A stretch of 64,000 nt of DNA from Anaeromyxobacter dehalogenans 2CP-1 (GCF_000022145.1 NC_011891.1:2306001-2370000), one strand, 5' to 3'; shown: positions 8,981 to 17,616, numbered from the stretch's first letter. Notes: generated by a model not told the origin, from the letters alone. Numbers and translations are program-made.

Positions 8981-9079
8981 TGGCGGCAGAGCAAGGGAAT
9001 CGAACCCTCCGACAGCGCCTCTCAGCACCATCCACCGGTTTTGAAGACCGGGCCCGGCACCAGCCTAGGACGCTCTGCC
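8981..9079 (-). tRNA. selC: tRNA-Sec (anticodon UCA)
   Basis: Read on the minus strand, the gene starts GGCAGAGCGTCCTAGGCTGG and ends GCTCTGCC-G-CCA. The acceptor stem has eight base pairs. The anticodon arm is CCGGT CTTCAAA ACCGG with UCA at its centre. A long variable arm and the T-arm GGAGG GTTCGATT CCCTT follow. The 8-bp acceptor, long extra arm and UCA anticodon together identify selenocysteine tRNA, and the layout parallels E. coli SelC. CCA is encoded. The organism must therefore decode some UGA codons as selenocysteine; selA, selB, selD and selenoprotein genes are not in this window. Confidence 0.95.
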
Positions 9080-9171
9080 GGGATCGGGTGTACGTGCGAG
9101 CGCGGGCGCGGTCAAGCGCGGCGTTGGGCGTACCACGCCTCGCCAGGCCCCGGGCCGGCGGGCCGGGTGCG

Positions 9172-11013
9172 TCACTCGGTGGCCGACACCAGGACGCTGC
9201 GGTCGACCCCGTCCCCGAGGTCGATGGTCACCCGCCAGGTTCCGCTCGCGACCTTCAGGTTGAAGACGTACTGCTCGCCGTCGAAGCGGAAGAGGTTGCC
9301 GACAGTCGCCGCGCGCGTGGAGGAAGCCTCCTCCTCGGCGCGCCCGAGCACGGCCGTCATCCGCGACACGAACAGCCGTGCCTGGAGATCGCTGATCCCG
9401 GCGCTCGCGCCCGCGAGCCGGAACTTGACCGGGACGGTCCGGCCTGCCCTGAACACCGACGCACCGTCGGGGCGCACCGGTGGTCGCACGCCGCTCCACT
9501 GGAACGTCACGGTCACGTCGAACGACGCGAACCCCGCGTTGCCGGCTGGGTCCACCGCGGTGCACGTCACGTGCGTGGTGCCCGGTGGGAACATCGAGCC
9601 GGACGGGCGGGAGCACGTCGGTTGCAGGATCCCTGCGTGGTCGTCGTGGGCCGTCGCGGCGAAGGAGATCGTGGCGCCGCCCGCGGAGCTCGCGATGGCC
9701 GCGATCGACGCCGGCACGGTGACGATGGGCGGCGCCGAGTCGGTGAACACGACGCGCCCCCTGACCTCGTCCACGGCAGGATCCGCCGCGGATGGCGCGG
9801 CGTACAGCAGCAGGGCGGTCCCGTTCTCCGCGGAGGCGAGCGCGGGCTCGACGCTCACCGACGAGAACAGGGGCTGTGCACCGACCGCTGGGTCGAGCTC
9901 GACGGGGAGCAGGGCCCCGAGGACGTCCGCGGGCTGGTATGCGCGTCGGGTCCACCAGACGGCAAGGTACTGCTGGCCGTCGAAGGCCCCGACGACCGGG
10001 TACCCGCCGGCGGAGGCCGCCGGCGGCTCGGCCTGGAGCAGGGCGGTGTTGTCTGCGGTGAACTGTACGGGCTGGTCGCCCACCCAGGCCGCCCGCAGCG
10101 TGTTCCGCGTCAGCGAGGCCACGTCATCGTGGAGCTCGTAGTCGTACGAGTTGAACAGGACGAGGGTCGACGGTCCGCCCGACGCGACCTCGATCGGCCA
10201 CCAGGGGCTCGGCTGGTCCCAGTTCATGAACCGTCGACCGGTGGAGTAGGCGAGCACCGTGGTCGGCCACCGGGCGCGAGGCATCTCGTCCCACCACTGC
10301 AGCGCGACGAAGTAGTCGCCGTCGTAGACGCCCGCCCACTCGAGCGGGTAACCCCAGTCGCACTCCTGGTCCAGCATGCTCGGCGCGCCCAGCGTCCCGG
10401 CGCTCGTGAGCGTGCGCCCCCAGAGCGTGTAGCAACCGGGCGCGTCGAACAGCGAGATGTAGGTCACGTAGTAGCTCGCGCCGTCGGTGTCCGATTGCGC
10501 GCCGATCGGTTGCCAGATCCGATCGCGCGCCGGCTCGGCTGCCGGCTCGGGATAGACCGCGATCCGGATGGGCGACGCGTCGAGCAGCTGCATCCCGTGC
10601 GAGAGGCGCGCGCCGAAGATGGCCGCGCGGACGTTCCCGAAGGCATCGGTGGACCCGTCTCGCGCCCTCCAGACCACGAGGCAGCTGTCGCTCGCGCACG
10701 AGATCGAAGGTGAGTGCCCGTTCTCCCCGACGCGGACCGGGGCGACCCCGAGCGGCTCGCCGTACCGGCCGAGCGCCACGGCGTGGATGGCGCCGTCGGC
10801 ACCGCTCCACGCGACGGCGTAGCCGGCCGGCGTCGCCGCCACCGCGATCCGGCCGCGATAGCCGCTGGTCGCGTGGCCTGGCGTGAGCGCGTCGCTGTAG
10901 GGCGCCAGGGCGCTGCCCGCGAGGACGAGCTCCGGCCCCACGTCGAGCGCGACTGCGCCCGCGGAGGCGAGGACGACGCCGACTGCCGCCAACCCTCTCG
11001 CAAGGCCGAGCAT
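9172..11013 (-). CDS. Large exported protein with HYR domain
   Basis: The 613-residue protein begins with a signal peptide (MLGLARGLAAVGVVLASAGA). The first 400 residues are rich in GYAVAW, DGDYFVAL and QYLAVWW phrases that recur about every 50-60 residues, as in beta-propeller-like secreted proteins. About residues 435-515 match a HYR (hyalin repeat) domain: PPIVTVPASI, ATAHDDHAG and PPGTTHVTCTAVDPAGN. The C-terminus contains GRTVPVKFRLAG, a motif often found after HYR-type domains. The ATG at 11013 follows a GGGGGG purine run; an in-frame start 14 codons upstream is less likely. Base composition looks somewhat less GC-rich than its neighbours. Likely cell-surface or secreted; ligand unknown. 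Confidence 0.8.
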   Translation of the reverse strand: MLGLARGLAAVGVVLASAGAVALDVGPELVLAGSALAPYSDALTPGHATSGYRGRIAVAATPAGYAVAWSGADGAIHAVALGRYGEPLGVAPVRVGENGHSPSISCASDSCLVVWRARDGSTDAFGNVRAAIFGARLSHGMQLLDASPIRIAVYPEPAAEPARDRIWQPIGAQSDTDGASYYVTYISLFDAPGCYTLWGRTLTSAGTLGAPSMLDQECDWGYPLEWAGVYDGDYFVALQWWDEMPRARWPTTVLAYSTGRRFMNWDQPSPWWPIEVASGGPSTLVLFNSYDYELHDDVASLTRNTLRAAWVGDQPVQFTADNTALLQAEPPAASAGGYPVVGAFDGQQYLAVWWTRRAYQPADVLGALLPVELDPAVGAQPLFSSVSVEPALASAENGTALLLYAAPSAADPAVDEVRGRVVFTDSAPPIVTVPASIAAIASSAGGATISFAATAHDDHAGILQPTCSRPSGSMFPPGTTHVTCTAVDPAGNAGFASFDVTVTFQWSGVRPPVRPDGASVFRAGRTVPVKFRLAGASAGISDLQARLFVSRMTAVLGRAEEEASSTRAATVGNLFRFDGEQYVFNLKVASGTWRVTIDLGDGVDRSVLVSATE

Positions 11014-11172
11014 GGGAGCCCCCCGTTCCTGACCGCGGGTGGAACGCGAGGACACCTATCACCGGCAATCGTGCTCAATCGCAGGCATGTTGCCGTCCCC
11101 CCACCAGGGATCGCTGCGCAACCGGGATTGCGCCTCCTTCGGCGGAGCCGGCTTGATGCGCGTCACCGCGCT

Positions 11173-11194
11173 GCGTCCCCGAACGTCGGGACGC
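11173..11194 (-). terminator. Possible terminator after the nucleotidase gene
   Basis: GCGTCCC and GGGACGC form a 7-bp stem, with an inner CGA/TCG pairing and one bulged base. It lies about 30 bases past the stop of the minus-strand nucleotidase gene. There is no U-tract. The rest of the 209-base gap (11014-11222) shows nothing I can name. Confidence 0.35.
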
Positions 11195-11222
11195 GGCCCG
11201 GTCAGAGGGTGCGAGGCGCCCC

Positions 11223-12851
11223 TCAGCGCGAGGCCTTCGACGCCTTCGACGGGCGGTCGCCCGCCACCGGGGCGCCGTGCTCGTCGCCCCAGGGCGAGAT
11301 GCGGGCGAGCGCGGCGCGCTCGTGCGGCATGGCGGCGCGCGGCGAGCGGAAGTACTGCATGGGCGAGTAGAAGACGAAGTTCGACACGCGGCTGGTGTAG
11401 AGGCAGGCGTAGTCCTCGATCTGCTCGCCGAAGCGGGAGTTCTCGTTCCCCTCCTTGAACGTGAGCCCCCAGTACCGGTTGAAGCCTCCCTCGACGCCGA
11501 GCTGCAGCTCCTCGATGCGCGCGTTCGCGTCGCGCTGCGCGCGCCGGAGCGCCTCGAGCTCCGCCTTGTCGCGGCGGCGCTCCTGCTCCAGCCGGTCGCG
11601 CTCCTCCGGCGTGGGCGCCTCGCGATCGATGCGCCGGTCGAGCTGGTTCAGCGCGGCGCGGTGCAGCGCGAGCTCGTCCTCCACCCGCACGCGCAGGTCC
11701 TCGAGGCGCGAGAGCTCCGCGAGCGGCGCCTGGTTCCGCTCCAGCCAGGCCAGCTCGTCCTCCAGCTCCTGCACGATCATGCAGGTGCGCCAGAGCGAGC
11801 TCTTCTTCGACCGCAGGATGTCCCCGTAGATGTGGTCGCCCACGTACAGGATCCGGTCGCCGCCGATGCCGAGCAGCCGCTCCAGCGTGGGGAGGTCGCC
11901 GCCCTGGTAGAACCGACCGCGCTCCAGCGCGGCGGGCCCCTCGGCCAGCTCTCCGCCGGGGCCGACCTCGTACAGCGGCCGCCGCTCCGCGAAGAACGCC
12001 GGCTTCGCCGCCCCGGTGATCACCGCGTCGAAGTAGTTCCGCCAGCTCGGGTACTCGGGGAGCACGCCGTCGAGCACGTAGGACATCACCGCGTCGGTGT
12101 AGTCCCAGAGCGAGTTCGTGAGCACGAACAGCTTCTTGCCGCCGGACCGCAGCTTGTGGAGCGCGGGCCCGAGCTCCGCGTCCTTCACCAGGTACCGCGG
12201 CAGCTCCTTCTTCACCTCGGCCTTGAGCGTTCCGTCGCGGTGGACGGTGTCGATCGCCTCGCGGATGTCGTCGTAGAGTCGGGCGTAGTCCACCGTCCGG
12301 CCGAGCCCCTCGAGCAGCTCGATCACGAGCGCGAACAGGCAGGCCTCGGGCAGCGCGAACAGCGTGTCGATCCAGGCGAAGCGCGGCAGCGAGAGGTGGA
12401 TCTTCTCGTCGCGGTACAGCCGCTTCAGCTCGTCGAACGGCAGCTCCCGGCGCCCGTGGTAGCAGCGGCCGACGTGGTTGTGCCGGTCCATCTTGAAGAT
12501 GTTGCCGTGGAGCTTGTCCACCACCAGGCCGCGGATCACGAACTCGGGATCGTATTGGAGCGCCCCGAGCGCGGGCGGATAGCCCATCACCGAGATCATC
12601 CGCGCCAGCGTCATCTGGAACGCGAGCGTCTCGAGCTGGCGCAGGTGGTAGATCGCCAGCGTGTAGTCCATGTCGAAGCCGACGGCGTCGATGCGGTTCA
12701 TCCGCAGGTTGCGGTTGACGAACACCTGCCGCGCGCGGGGGACCTCGCGGTGGGTGCCGTGCGGCTCCGCCAGCAGGGCGCGGACGTCGGGGCTCTCGTA
12801 GGCACGGCCCTTCGGGCCGGCGGCGGGTACGTCGGTGCGAGGAAGATCCAT
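11223..12851 (-). CDS. HAD-family 5'-nucleotidase (NT5C2-like)
   Basis: The 542-residue product has the HAD nucleophile motif GFDMDYTLAIY (about residue 65), the DxDxT signature of the cytosolic purine 5'-nucleotidase family (PF05761). Further blocks are RGLVVDKLHGNIFKMDRH, LFVLTNSLWDYTDAVM (motif II) and RILYVGDHIYGDIL (motif IV). A long coiled-coil-like stretch (about 375-450, rich in RLEDLRVRVEDELALHRA) interrupts the C-terminal part, as in eukaryotic cN-II relatives. It probably dephosphorylates IMP or GMP. The ATG at 12851 was chosen because TTGAGA-N16-TTATCT (minus strand 12888-12861) ends nine bases before it; a GTG six codons upstream is the alternative. It is divergent from the zinc-ribbon gene. 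Confidence 0.88.
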   Translation of the reverse strand: MDLPRTDVPAAGPKGRAYESPDVRALLAEPHGTHREVPRARQVFVNRNLRMNRIDAVGFDMDYTLAIYHLRQLETLAFQMTLARMISVMGYPPALGALQYDPEFVIRGLVVDKLHGNIFKMDRHNHVGRCYHGRRELPFDELKRLYRDEKIHLSLPRFAWIDTLFALPEACLFALVIELLEGLGRTVDYARLYDDIREAIDTVHRDGTLKAEVKKELPRYLVKDAELGPALHKLRSGGKKLFVLTNSLWDYTDAVMSYVLDGVLPEYPSWRNYFDAVITGAAKPAFFAERRPLYEVGPGGELAEGPAALERGRFYQGGDLPTLERLLGIGGDRILYVGDHIYGDILRSKKSSLWRTCMIVQELEDELAWLERNQAPLAELSRLEDLRVRVEDELALHRAALNQLDRRIDREAPTPEERDRLEQERRRDKAELEALRRAQRDANARIEELQLGVEGGFNRYWGLTFKEGNENSRFGEQIEDYACLYTSRVSNFVFYSPMQYFRSPRAAMPHERAALARISPWGDEHGAPVAGDRPSKASKASR

Positions 12852-12980
12852 CCCGCGCCGAGATAACACGCCGGGGAAGGGGTCTCAACGCGCGGCCGGG
12901 CCGCGCGGCCCGGCGCAGGGCCGGGCCGGCGGGGGCCGGATCCTTGACCGGGCGGGGCGGCGTGGCAGGCTCGGCCTTCC

Positions 12981-13250
12981 GTGGCCGCCCGGAAGCGCCA
13001 GCCCTCGCCGGACCTGCTCGCGCGCCTCGCGGCGCTGGAGGAGCGCGTCGCCCGCCTGGAGGCCGGCAAGGCGCCGCCGGGCGACGGCCGCGCCGCGGCC
13101 GTGGAGCGGTCACCCAAGGTGAAGAGGTGTCCCGGCTGCGGCCTGCCGCTCCGGCGCAGCAAGGGGCGCTGCGCCGCCTGCGGCCGGCCGCTGGATCCGA
13201 TCTCGCCGGGCCGGTCGCGCGCGGCCCGGCCTCCCCCTGGCCGCCGCTAG
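12981..13250 (+). CDS. Small coiled-coil and zinc-ribbon protein
   Basis: An 89-residue protein read from GTG. Residues 9-28 (DLLARLAALEERVARLEAG) form a short heptad-like coiled coil. Residues 50-71 carry two CxxC knuckles, CPGCGLPLRRSKGRCAAC, a compact zinc ribbon. The tail is Arg/Pro-rich. No enzymatic motif is visible; it could be a small nucleic-acid- or protein-binding adaptor. A TTGACC (12944-12949) with a weak AGGCT element nine bases before GTG fits the leaderless promoter pattern seen elsewhere. Its stop overlaps the stop of the convergent XRE regulator. Confidence 0.62.
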   Translation: MAARKRQPSPDLLARLAALEERVARLEAGKAPPGDGRAAAVERSPKVKRCPGCGLPLRRSKGRCAACGRPLDPISPGRSRAARPPPGRR

Positions 13251-13492
13251 TCCTCCGCGACGATGCGCGTCGCGGGGATGCCCAGCGCGCGCGCGATCGC
13301 GACCACGGTCGTGTACGGCGGGTTGCGCCCGCCGCGCTCGATCAGGCTCACGTACGCGACGGAGAGGTCGAGCGCCTCGGCCAGCGCCTCCTGCGTCATG
13401 CCGCGGCCGCGGCGGTGCTCGCGCACCCGCTCGCCGAGGCGGCGCAGCTCCTCGCGGCGGGGGTCCCGCTGCGTCTTCGTCTTGGTCGCCAT
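13247..13492 (-). CDS. XRE-family helix-turn-helix regulator
   Basis: An 81-residue protein that is essentially one Cro/CI-type HTH domain. The recognition pattern is GRGMTQEALAEALDLSVAYVSLIERGGRNP, split here as GRGMTQEALAEALDLS then VAYVSLIERGGRNPP, followed by a helix TTVVAIARALGIP. A basic N-terminus (MATKTKTQRDPRREELRRL) precedes it. There is no ligand domain, so it may act constitutively or respond to a partner protein. An in-frame GTG at 13510 would add six residues. It is divergent from the M16 peptidase gene; the 266-base gap holds a repeated CCGAACGGA that could be its operator. Confidence 0.9.
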   Translation of the reverse strand: MATKTKTQRDPRREELRRLGERVREHRRGRGMTQEALAEALDLSVAYVSLIERGGRNPPYTTVVAIARALGIPATRIVAED

Positions 13493-13546
13493 CGCTTCTG
13501 GGATCCTCACGCTTGAACCCGGGTCGTTGGGTTGACGGCCAGTCGC

Positions 13547-13591
13547 CCGAACGGAACGTGGCAGTGGCCGGATTTTGTAAAACCGAACGGA
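13547..13591. promoter_or_regulatory. Direct repeat CCGAACGGA, candidate operator
   Basis: CCGAACGGA occurs at 13547-13555 and again at 13583-13591, 36 bases apart (start to start), in the gap between the divergent XRE regulator and M16 peptidase genes. Each copy contains CCG-AA-CGG, an 8-base interrupted palindrome suitable for a dimeric HTH protein. Autoregulation by the neighbouring XRE protein is an inference. Confidence 0.35.
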
Positions 13592-13720
13592 TTGTCGGGT
13601 CCACCGACCTACTGTCGATCACCCGAGGCAAGTGAACGTCCCCGGACCACGCGACTATTCCGGTGGAGGGCGGTGGCGCGCGCGGCGAGGGGGCGGGCGG
13701 GCGCCGGGCCGTCCGCGCGA

Positions 13721-13749
13721 TGGACGGGGCGTCCGGCCACGGCTATGTT
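13721..13749 (+). promoter_or_regulatory. Sigma70-like promoter of the M16 peptidase operon
   Basis: TGGACG (13721-13726), a 17-base spacer, then TATGTT (13744-13749). The -10 ends nine bases before the ATG at 13759, so the predicted transcript start lies at or just before the start codon. No Shine-Dalgarno is present between them. Confidence 0.55.
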
Positions 13750-13758
13750 CCGCGCCGG

Positions 13759-15045
13759 ATGCCCAGCCAACCCGAGTCGCCCGCCCTGCTCGACCTCGCG
13801 CAGGTCCGCGCGCACACCCTGCCGAACGGACTGCGGGTCCGCGTCCTGCCCGAGCGCAGCACCCCGACCGTCAGCTACTACACGTTCTTCCAGGTCGGCT
13901 CGCGCAACGAGCAGCTGGGCCTGACCGGCATCAGCCACCTGTTCGAGCACATGATGTTCAACGGCGCGGCGCGTTACGGCCCGAAGGAGTTCGACCGGGT
14001 CCTGGAGGCGCGCGGCGGGCACTCGAACGCCTACACGTCGAACGACGTGACCGCCTACTACGAGGACTTCGCCGCCGAGGCGCTGGAGACGGTGGTGGAT
14101 CTCGAGTCGGATCGCATGCGCTCGCTCCGCCTCACCGAGGACTCGCTCGAGCAGGAGCGCGAGGTCGTGAAGGAGGAGCGCCGGCTCCGCACCGAGAACT
14201 CGATCTTCGGCCTGATGGAGGAGCAGCTCGAGTCGCTCGTGTTCCTGTCGCACCCGTACCGCTGGCCGGTGATCGGCTGGATGGAGGACATCCAGCGCAT
14301 CGCCCGCGAGGACTGCGAGGCGTTCTTCCGGACGTACTACGCGCCCAGCAACGCGGCGGTGTACGTGGTCGGCGACGTGGACCCGGACGACACGCTGCGG
14401 CTGGTGGAGCGGTATTACGCCGACATCCCGGCCGGCCCGCGGCCCGCGCCCGTGCCCCAGGGCGAGCCGCCCCAGCGCGGCGAGCGTCGCGCCACCGTCC
14501 GCTATCCCGCGCAGGCGCCGGCGCTGCTGGCGGGGTGGCGCGGCCCGGCGGCGCGCAGCCCGGACTCCGCCGCCCTCGACGTGCTGCAGGTCTGCCTGGC
14601 GGTGGGCGAGTCGTCGCGCCTCCGCCGCCGGCTGGTGCAGGAGCTGGAACTGGCGGTGTCCGTCTCGATCAGCTGGGGCTGGCGCATCGACCCGGGGGTG
14701 TTCCTGGCGTTCGCCGAGCTCGCGCCGGAGGTGTCGGTGGCGAGGGCGGAGAAGGAGCTGTGGGCGGAGCTCGCCAAGGTGGCCGCGCGCGGGGTGACCG
14801 CCGCCGAGGTTCGCCGCGCGAAGGCGCTCCTGCGCAGCTCGGTGCTGCACGAGCTCGCCACCCACCACGGCGTGGCGCACGCGCTCGGCCAGGCGGAGGC
14901 GCTGCTGGGCGACTGGCGGGAGGCCGGCCGGGCGCTCGAGCACTACGCAGCGGTGGGCGTGCGGGACGTGCGACGCGTCGCGGCCGAGTACCTCGATCCG
15001 ACCCGCCGCTCGGTGGTGGTGCTCGACCCGGAGGTGCGGCGGTGA
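13759..15045 (+). CDS. M16 zinc peptidase, catalytic subunit
   Basis: The 428-residue protein has the inverted zinc motif HxxEH (H60-LF-E63-H64) within GISHLFEHMMFNG. The downstream ETVVDLESDRM supplies the third metal ligand (Glu near 140), and an RRLRTENSIFGL block follows. These define an active pitrilysin/MPP-like M16B subunit. It starts at the ATG at 13759, nine bases after a -10 element; an upstream in-frame ATG at 13663 would add 32 low-complexity residues. It overlaps the next gene by GTGA. Myxobacterial M16B pairs are thought to form heterodimers that degrade peptides or unfolded segments. No signal peptide is visible, so it is probably cytosolic. Confidence 0.92.
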   Translation: MPSQPESPALLDLAQVRAHTLPNGLRVRVLPERSTPTVSYYTFFQVGSRNEQLGLTGISHLFEHMMFNGAARYGPKEFDRVLEARGGHSNAYTSNDVTAYYEDFAAEALETVVDLESDRMRSLRLTEDSLEQEREVVKEERRLRTENSIFGLMEEQLESLVFLSHPYRWPVIGWMEDIQRIAREDCEAFFRTYYAPSNAAVYVVGDVDPDDTLRLVERYYADIPAGPRPAPVPQGEPPQRGERRATVRYPAQAPALLAGWRGPAARSPDSAALDVLQVCLAVGESSRLRRRLVQELELAVSVSISWGWRIDPGVFLAFAELAPEVSVARAEKELWAELAKVAARGVTAAEVRRAKALLRSSVLHELATHHGVAHALGQAEALLGDWREAGRALEHYAAVGVRDVRRVAAEYLDPTRRSVVVLDPEVRR

Positions 15046-16361
15046 GCCCCTCGATCGCGCTGCCGCCCATCCGCCGCGAGACGCTGCCCGGCGGCCTGCG
15101 GGTGATCGTCGCCGAGCGCAAGGGCATCCCGCTCGCCGCGGTGCGCCTGGTGCTGCGCGGAGGCGCCTCGCTCGATCCGTCCGGGCGCTCCGGGCTGTCG
15201 CACCTGGTCGCGCTGGCCGCCCGGCGCGGCACGCGCCGGCACACCGGCGAGGAGATCGACCTCGCCATCGAGTCCATCGGCGCGGAGCTCGGCGCCGGCG
15301 TGGACGAGGACGCGTCCTACTTCGGCCTGTCGGCCCCGGTGGAGGTCCTGCCGCGCTGCCTCGACGTGCTCGCCGAGATGGCCGGGAGCCCGACGTTCCC
15401 CGCCCGCGAGGTGGACCGCCTGCGCCGCCGCGAGGTGGCCGCGCTCGCCCACGACCTCGACGAGCCCGGCGTGGTGGCGGACCGGGCCATGCTCGCCGCC
15501 GGCTACGGCTCGCACCCGTACGCGCGCTCCGCGGAGGGGACGGTGCGCTCCCTGGGCGCGGTCCGGCGGCCCGACGTGGCCGGCTTCCACCAGCGCTACT
15601 ACCGGCCCTCGGCCGCGTTCCTGGTGGTGGTGGGAGCGGTCCGCGCCGACGAGGTGCTGGCGCTGGTGCGGCGCCGCTTCGCCGGGTGGCGCGCCGCGGA
15701 GCGCCCGCTGCCGCCGCTCCCCCCGACCAGCGCGCCGCGGACCGCGGTGGTGGTGGTGGACAAGCCGGACGTGACGCAGAGCCAGGTCCGGATCGCCTCG
15801 GAGGGGTTCGCGCGCCGGAGCCCGGACTACTACCCGGGCATGGTGGCGAGCGCGGTGCTCGGCGGCGGGTTCACCTCGCGGCTCATGGAGGCGATCCGCG
15901 TGAACCGCGGCCTCTCCTACGGCGTGCGCAGCCGCTTCGCCACCAGCGCCGTGGGCGGCCTGTTCTTCGTGTCCACCTTCACCAAGGTCGAGACCACCGC
16001 CGAGATCGTGCAGGTCACGCTCGACGAGACCGCGCGCTTCTGCGCCGAGGGCCCGTCGGCGGAGGAGCTGGAGCGGACCCAGAGCTACCTCTGCGGCCTG
16101 TTCCCGCTCTCGCTCGAGACGCACGACCAGCTCGCCGAGAAGCTCGCCGACCTGGAGCTGTACGGCCTCGACGACAGCGAGGTGGGCGAGTTCCGCGAGC
16201 GGGTGCGGGCGGTGACGCCCGACCAGTGCCGCGAGGTGGGGCGGCGCTACTTCCCGCTGGAGCGCCGGGTGGTGGTGGCGGTCGGCCCGGCGCGGGCCAT
16301 CGCGCGGTCGCTGGAGCGGTTCGGCCCGGTGAAGGTGATCCCCGCCAGGAAGATGGTGTGA
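15042..16361 (+). CDS. M16 peptidase-like subunit without the zinc motif
   Basis: This 439-residue partner starts at a GTG that overlaps the stop of the catalytic subunit by the tetranucleotide GTGA. The fold matches M16B (TLPGGLRVIVAERKGIPLAAV at the start), but HxxEH is replaced by LSHLVALAAR, so it cannot bind zinc in the usual way. The C-terminal half retains the Arg/Tyr substrate-binding pair seen in non-catalytic M16 subunits (INRGLSYGVRS-like, here VNRGLSYGVRSR). It should pair with the upstream subunit to close the proteolytic chamber. The RluA-type gene follows with another GTGA overlap. Confidence 0.9.
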   Translation: MSPSIALPPIRRETLPGGLRVIVAERKGIPLAAVRLVLRGGASLDPSGRSGLSHLVALAARRGTRRHTGEEIDLAIESIGAELGAGVDEDASYFGLSAPVEVLPRCLDVLAEMAGSPTFPAREVDRLRRREVAALAHDLDEPGVVADRAMLAAGYGSHPYARSAEGTVRSLGAVRRPDVAGFHQRYYRPSAAFLVVVGAVRADEVLALVRRRFAGWRAAERPLPPLPPTSAPRTAVVVVDKPDVTQSQVRIASEGFARRSPDYYPGMVASAVLGGGFTSRLMEAIRVNRGLSYGVRSRFATSAVGGLFFVSTFTKVETTAEIVQVTLDETARFCAEGPSAEELERTQSYLCGLFPLSLETHDQLAEKLADLELYGLDDSEVGEFRERVRAVTPDQCREVGRRYFPLERRVVVAVGPARAIARSLERFGPVKVIPARKMV

Positions 16362-17083
16362 CCGCGGGGGTCGCCGCGCCGGTGACGGTGCTCCACGAGG
16401 ACGCGCACCTCCTCGCGGTGGACAAGCCGGCGGGGCGGCTGGTCATCCCGGGCCGCGACGGCGGTGAGCCGAGCCTGCGCGAGGAGCTGGAGGCGCGCTT
16501 CGGCCGGCTCTGGGTGGTGCACCGGCTCGACCGGAACACGAGCGGCGTGCTGGTGCTCGCGCGCACCGCCGCGGCGCACCGCACGCTCAACCTGGCGTTC
16601 GACCGGGGCGAGCCGCGCAAGCGCTACCTGGCGCTGGTGCGCGGCGTCCCTCCGGCGGAGCAGCGCATCGAGGTCGCCATCGCGCCCGGGCGCAAGGGGC
16701 GCATGCGCGCGGCCGCTCCGGACGATCCGCGCGGCAAGGCCTCCGCGACGGTGGTGCGGCGGCTCGACGCGTTCCCGCGGCACCCGCTCGGCGGCGGACC
16801 GCTGGCGCTGGTCGAGGCGCTCCCGGAGACCGGGCGCACCCACCAGATCCGCGTGCACCTCGCCGCGGCGGGCACGCCGCTCGCCGTCGATCCCGCCTAC
16901 GGCGACGCGGCCCCGCTGCTCGGCCCCGGCGGCGAGGCGGTGCTCGCGCGCACGCCGCTCCACGCGGCGCGGCTGGCGCTGCGCCACCCCGCGGACGGGC
17001 GGGAGCTGGTGCTGGAGGCGCCGCTGCCCGCCGACCTGGCCGGGACGCTGGCGCTGCTGCGCGGGGCGCCGGGCGGCGCCTAG
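16358..17083 (+). CDS. RluA-family pseudouridine synthase
   Basis: The 241-residue protein contains the catalytic block VHRLDRNTSGVLVLAR, with the essential Asp near residue 54. Upstream is VLHEDAHLLAVDKPAG and downstream the substrate segment PETGRTHQIRVHLAAAG, both diagnostic of the RluA/RluC/RluD/TruC family. There is no S4 domain, so it is a short form like TruC or RluA. The RNA target (23S rRNA or tRNA) cannot be read from sequence. The GTG start lies inside the stop of the M16 partner (GTGA). It converges on the zinc-ribbon gene, sharing three bases at the stops. Confidence 0.9.
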   Translation: MTAGVAAPVTVLHEDAHLLAVDKPAGRLVIPGRDGGEPSLREELEARFGRLWVVHRLDRNTSGVLVLARTAAAHRTLNLAFDRGEPRKRYLALVRGVPPAEQRIEVAIAPGRKGRMRAAAPDDPRGKASATVVRRLDAFPRHPLGGGPLALVEALPETGRTHQIRVHLAAAGTPLAVDPAYGDAAPLLGPGGEAVLARTPLHAARLALRHPADGRELVLEAPLPADLAGTLALLRGAPGGA

Positions 17084-17502
17084 CCGCGGGCGTGGACCAG
17101 GATCTTCACGTCGGAGCGGAAGGTGATCTCGATCTTCCCGCCGTCGCGGAGCGCCGAGACGAACCCGCGCCCGAACAGCGGGTGATCCACCACCTCGTCC
17201 AGGCGGAACGTGGCCTTGGGCGAGTAGGGGCGGGCGCTCGACTGATCCTTCGCGCCGAGCAGGTCCTCGAACGGCACCGCCGCAGCCTTCTCGCGCGGGG
17301 CGCGCGCCGGCCGGGCGCCGGCCGCACCGGAGGCGGCGCGCGGCGCCGCGGCGCCGGCCGGGCCCTTGTACCGGTGTACGCCGTGGCAGGTGTTGCACTC
17401 CACCTTCACCGGCTTGCCGGCGACCACCGCGTGAACCGTGTGCGCCAGCATGAGCTGGCACTTCGTGCAGAACGAATCGACCTCGCCGCCGACCTTGACC
17501 AT
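17080..17502 (-). CDS. Zinc-ribbon protein with C-terminal beta domain
   Basis: A 140-residue protein. The N-terminus MVKVGGEVDSFCTKCQLMLA and a later CNTCHGVHRYKG give two CxxC pairs about 27 residues apart, fitting a zinc ribbon. A Pro/Ala-rich linker follows. The last 60 residues (EVVDHPLFGRGFVSALRDGG then KIEITFRSDVKILVH) form a strand-rich module also found at the ends of other small myxobacterial zinc-ribbon proteins, from memory. The second pair reads CxxCH but there is no signal peptide, so heme attachment is unlikely. TATACT (minus strand 17518-17513) lies ten bases before the ATG. Function unknown. Confidence 0.82.
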   Translation of the reverse strand: MVKVGGEVDSFCTKCQLMLAHTVHAVVAGKPVKVECNTCHGVHRYKGPAGAAAPRAASGAAGARPARAPREKAAAVPFEDLLGAKDQSSARPYSPKATFRLDEVVDHPLFGRGFVSALRDGGKIEITFRSDVKILVHARG

Positions 17503-17616
17503 GGGGGCGCGGAGTATAGCCGCGACCCCGCGCGGCGCCTCACGAATCGGCGCCGCACGCGACCGGGCTGCGCGAAAGCGGGCACGGCGGTCGCTGCCGT
17601 GCGAGAATGCGCCCGC

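Noticed and set aside
9080-11013. Genomic island inserted at selC
   Set aside because: The somewhat less GC-rich HYR gene is on the 5' side of selC, whereas integration normally occurs at the 3' end. No integrase gene or duplicated tRNA end was seen.
17080-17502. C-type cytochrome based on CNTCH
   Set aside because: Only one CxxCH is present, with no signal peptide. The second CxxC pair and the overall form fit a cytosolic zinc ribbon.
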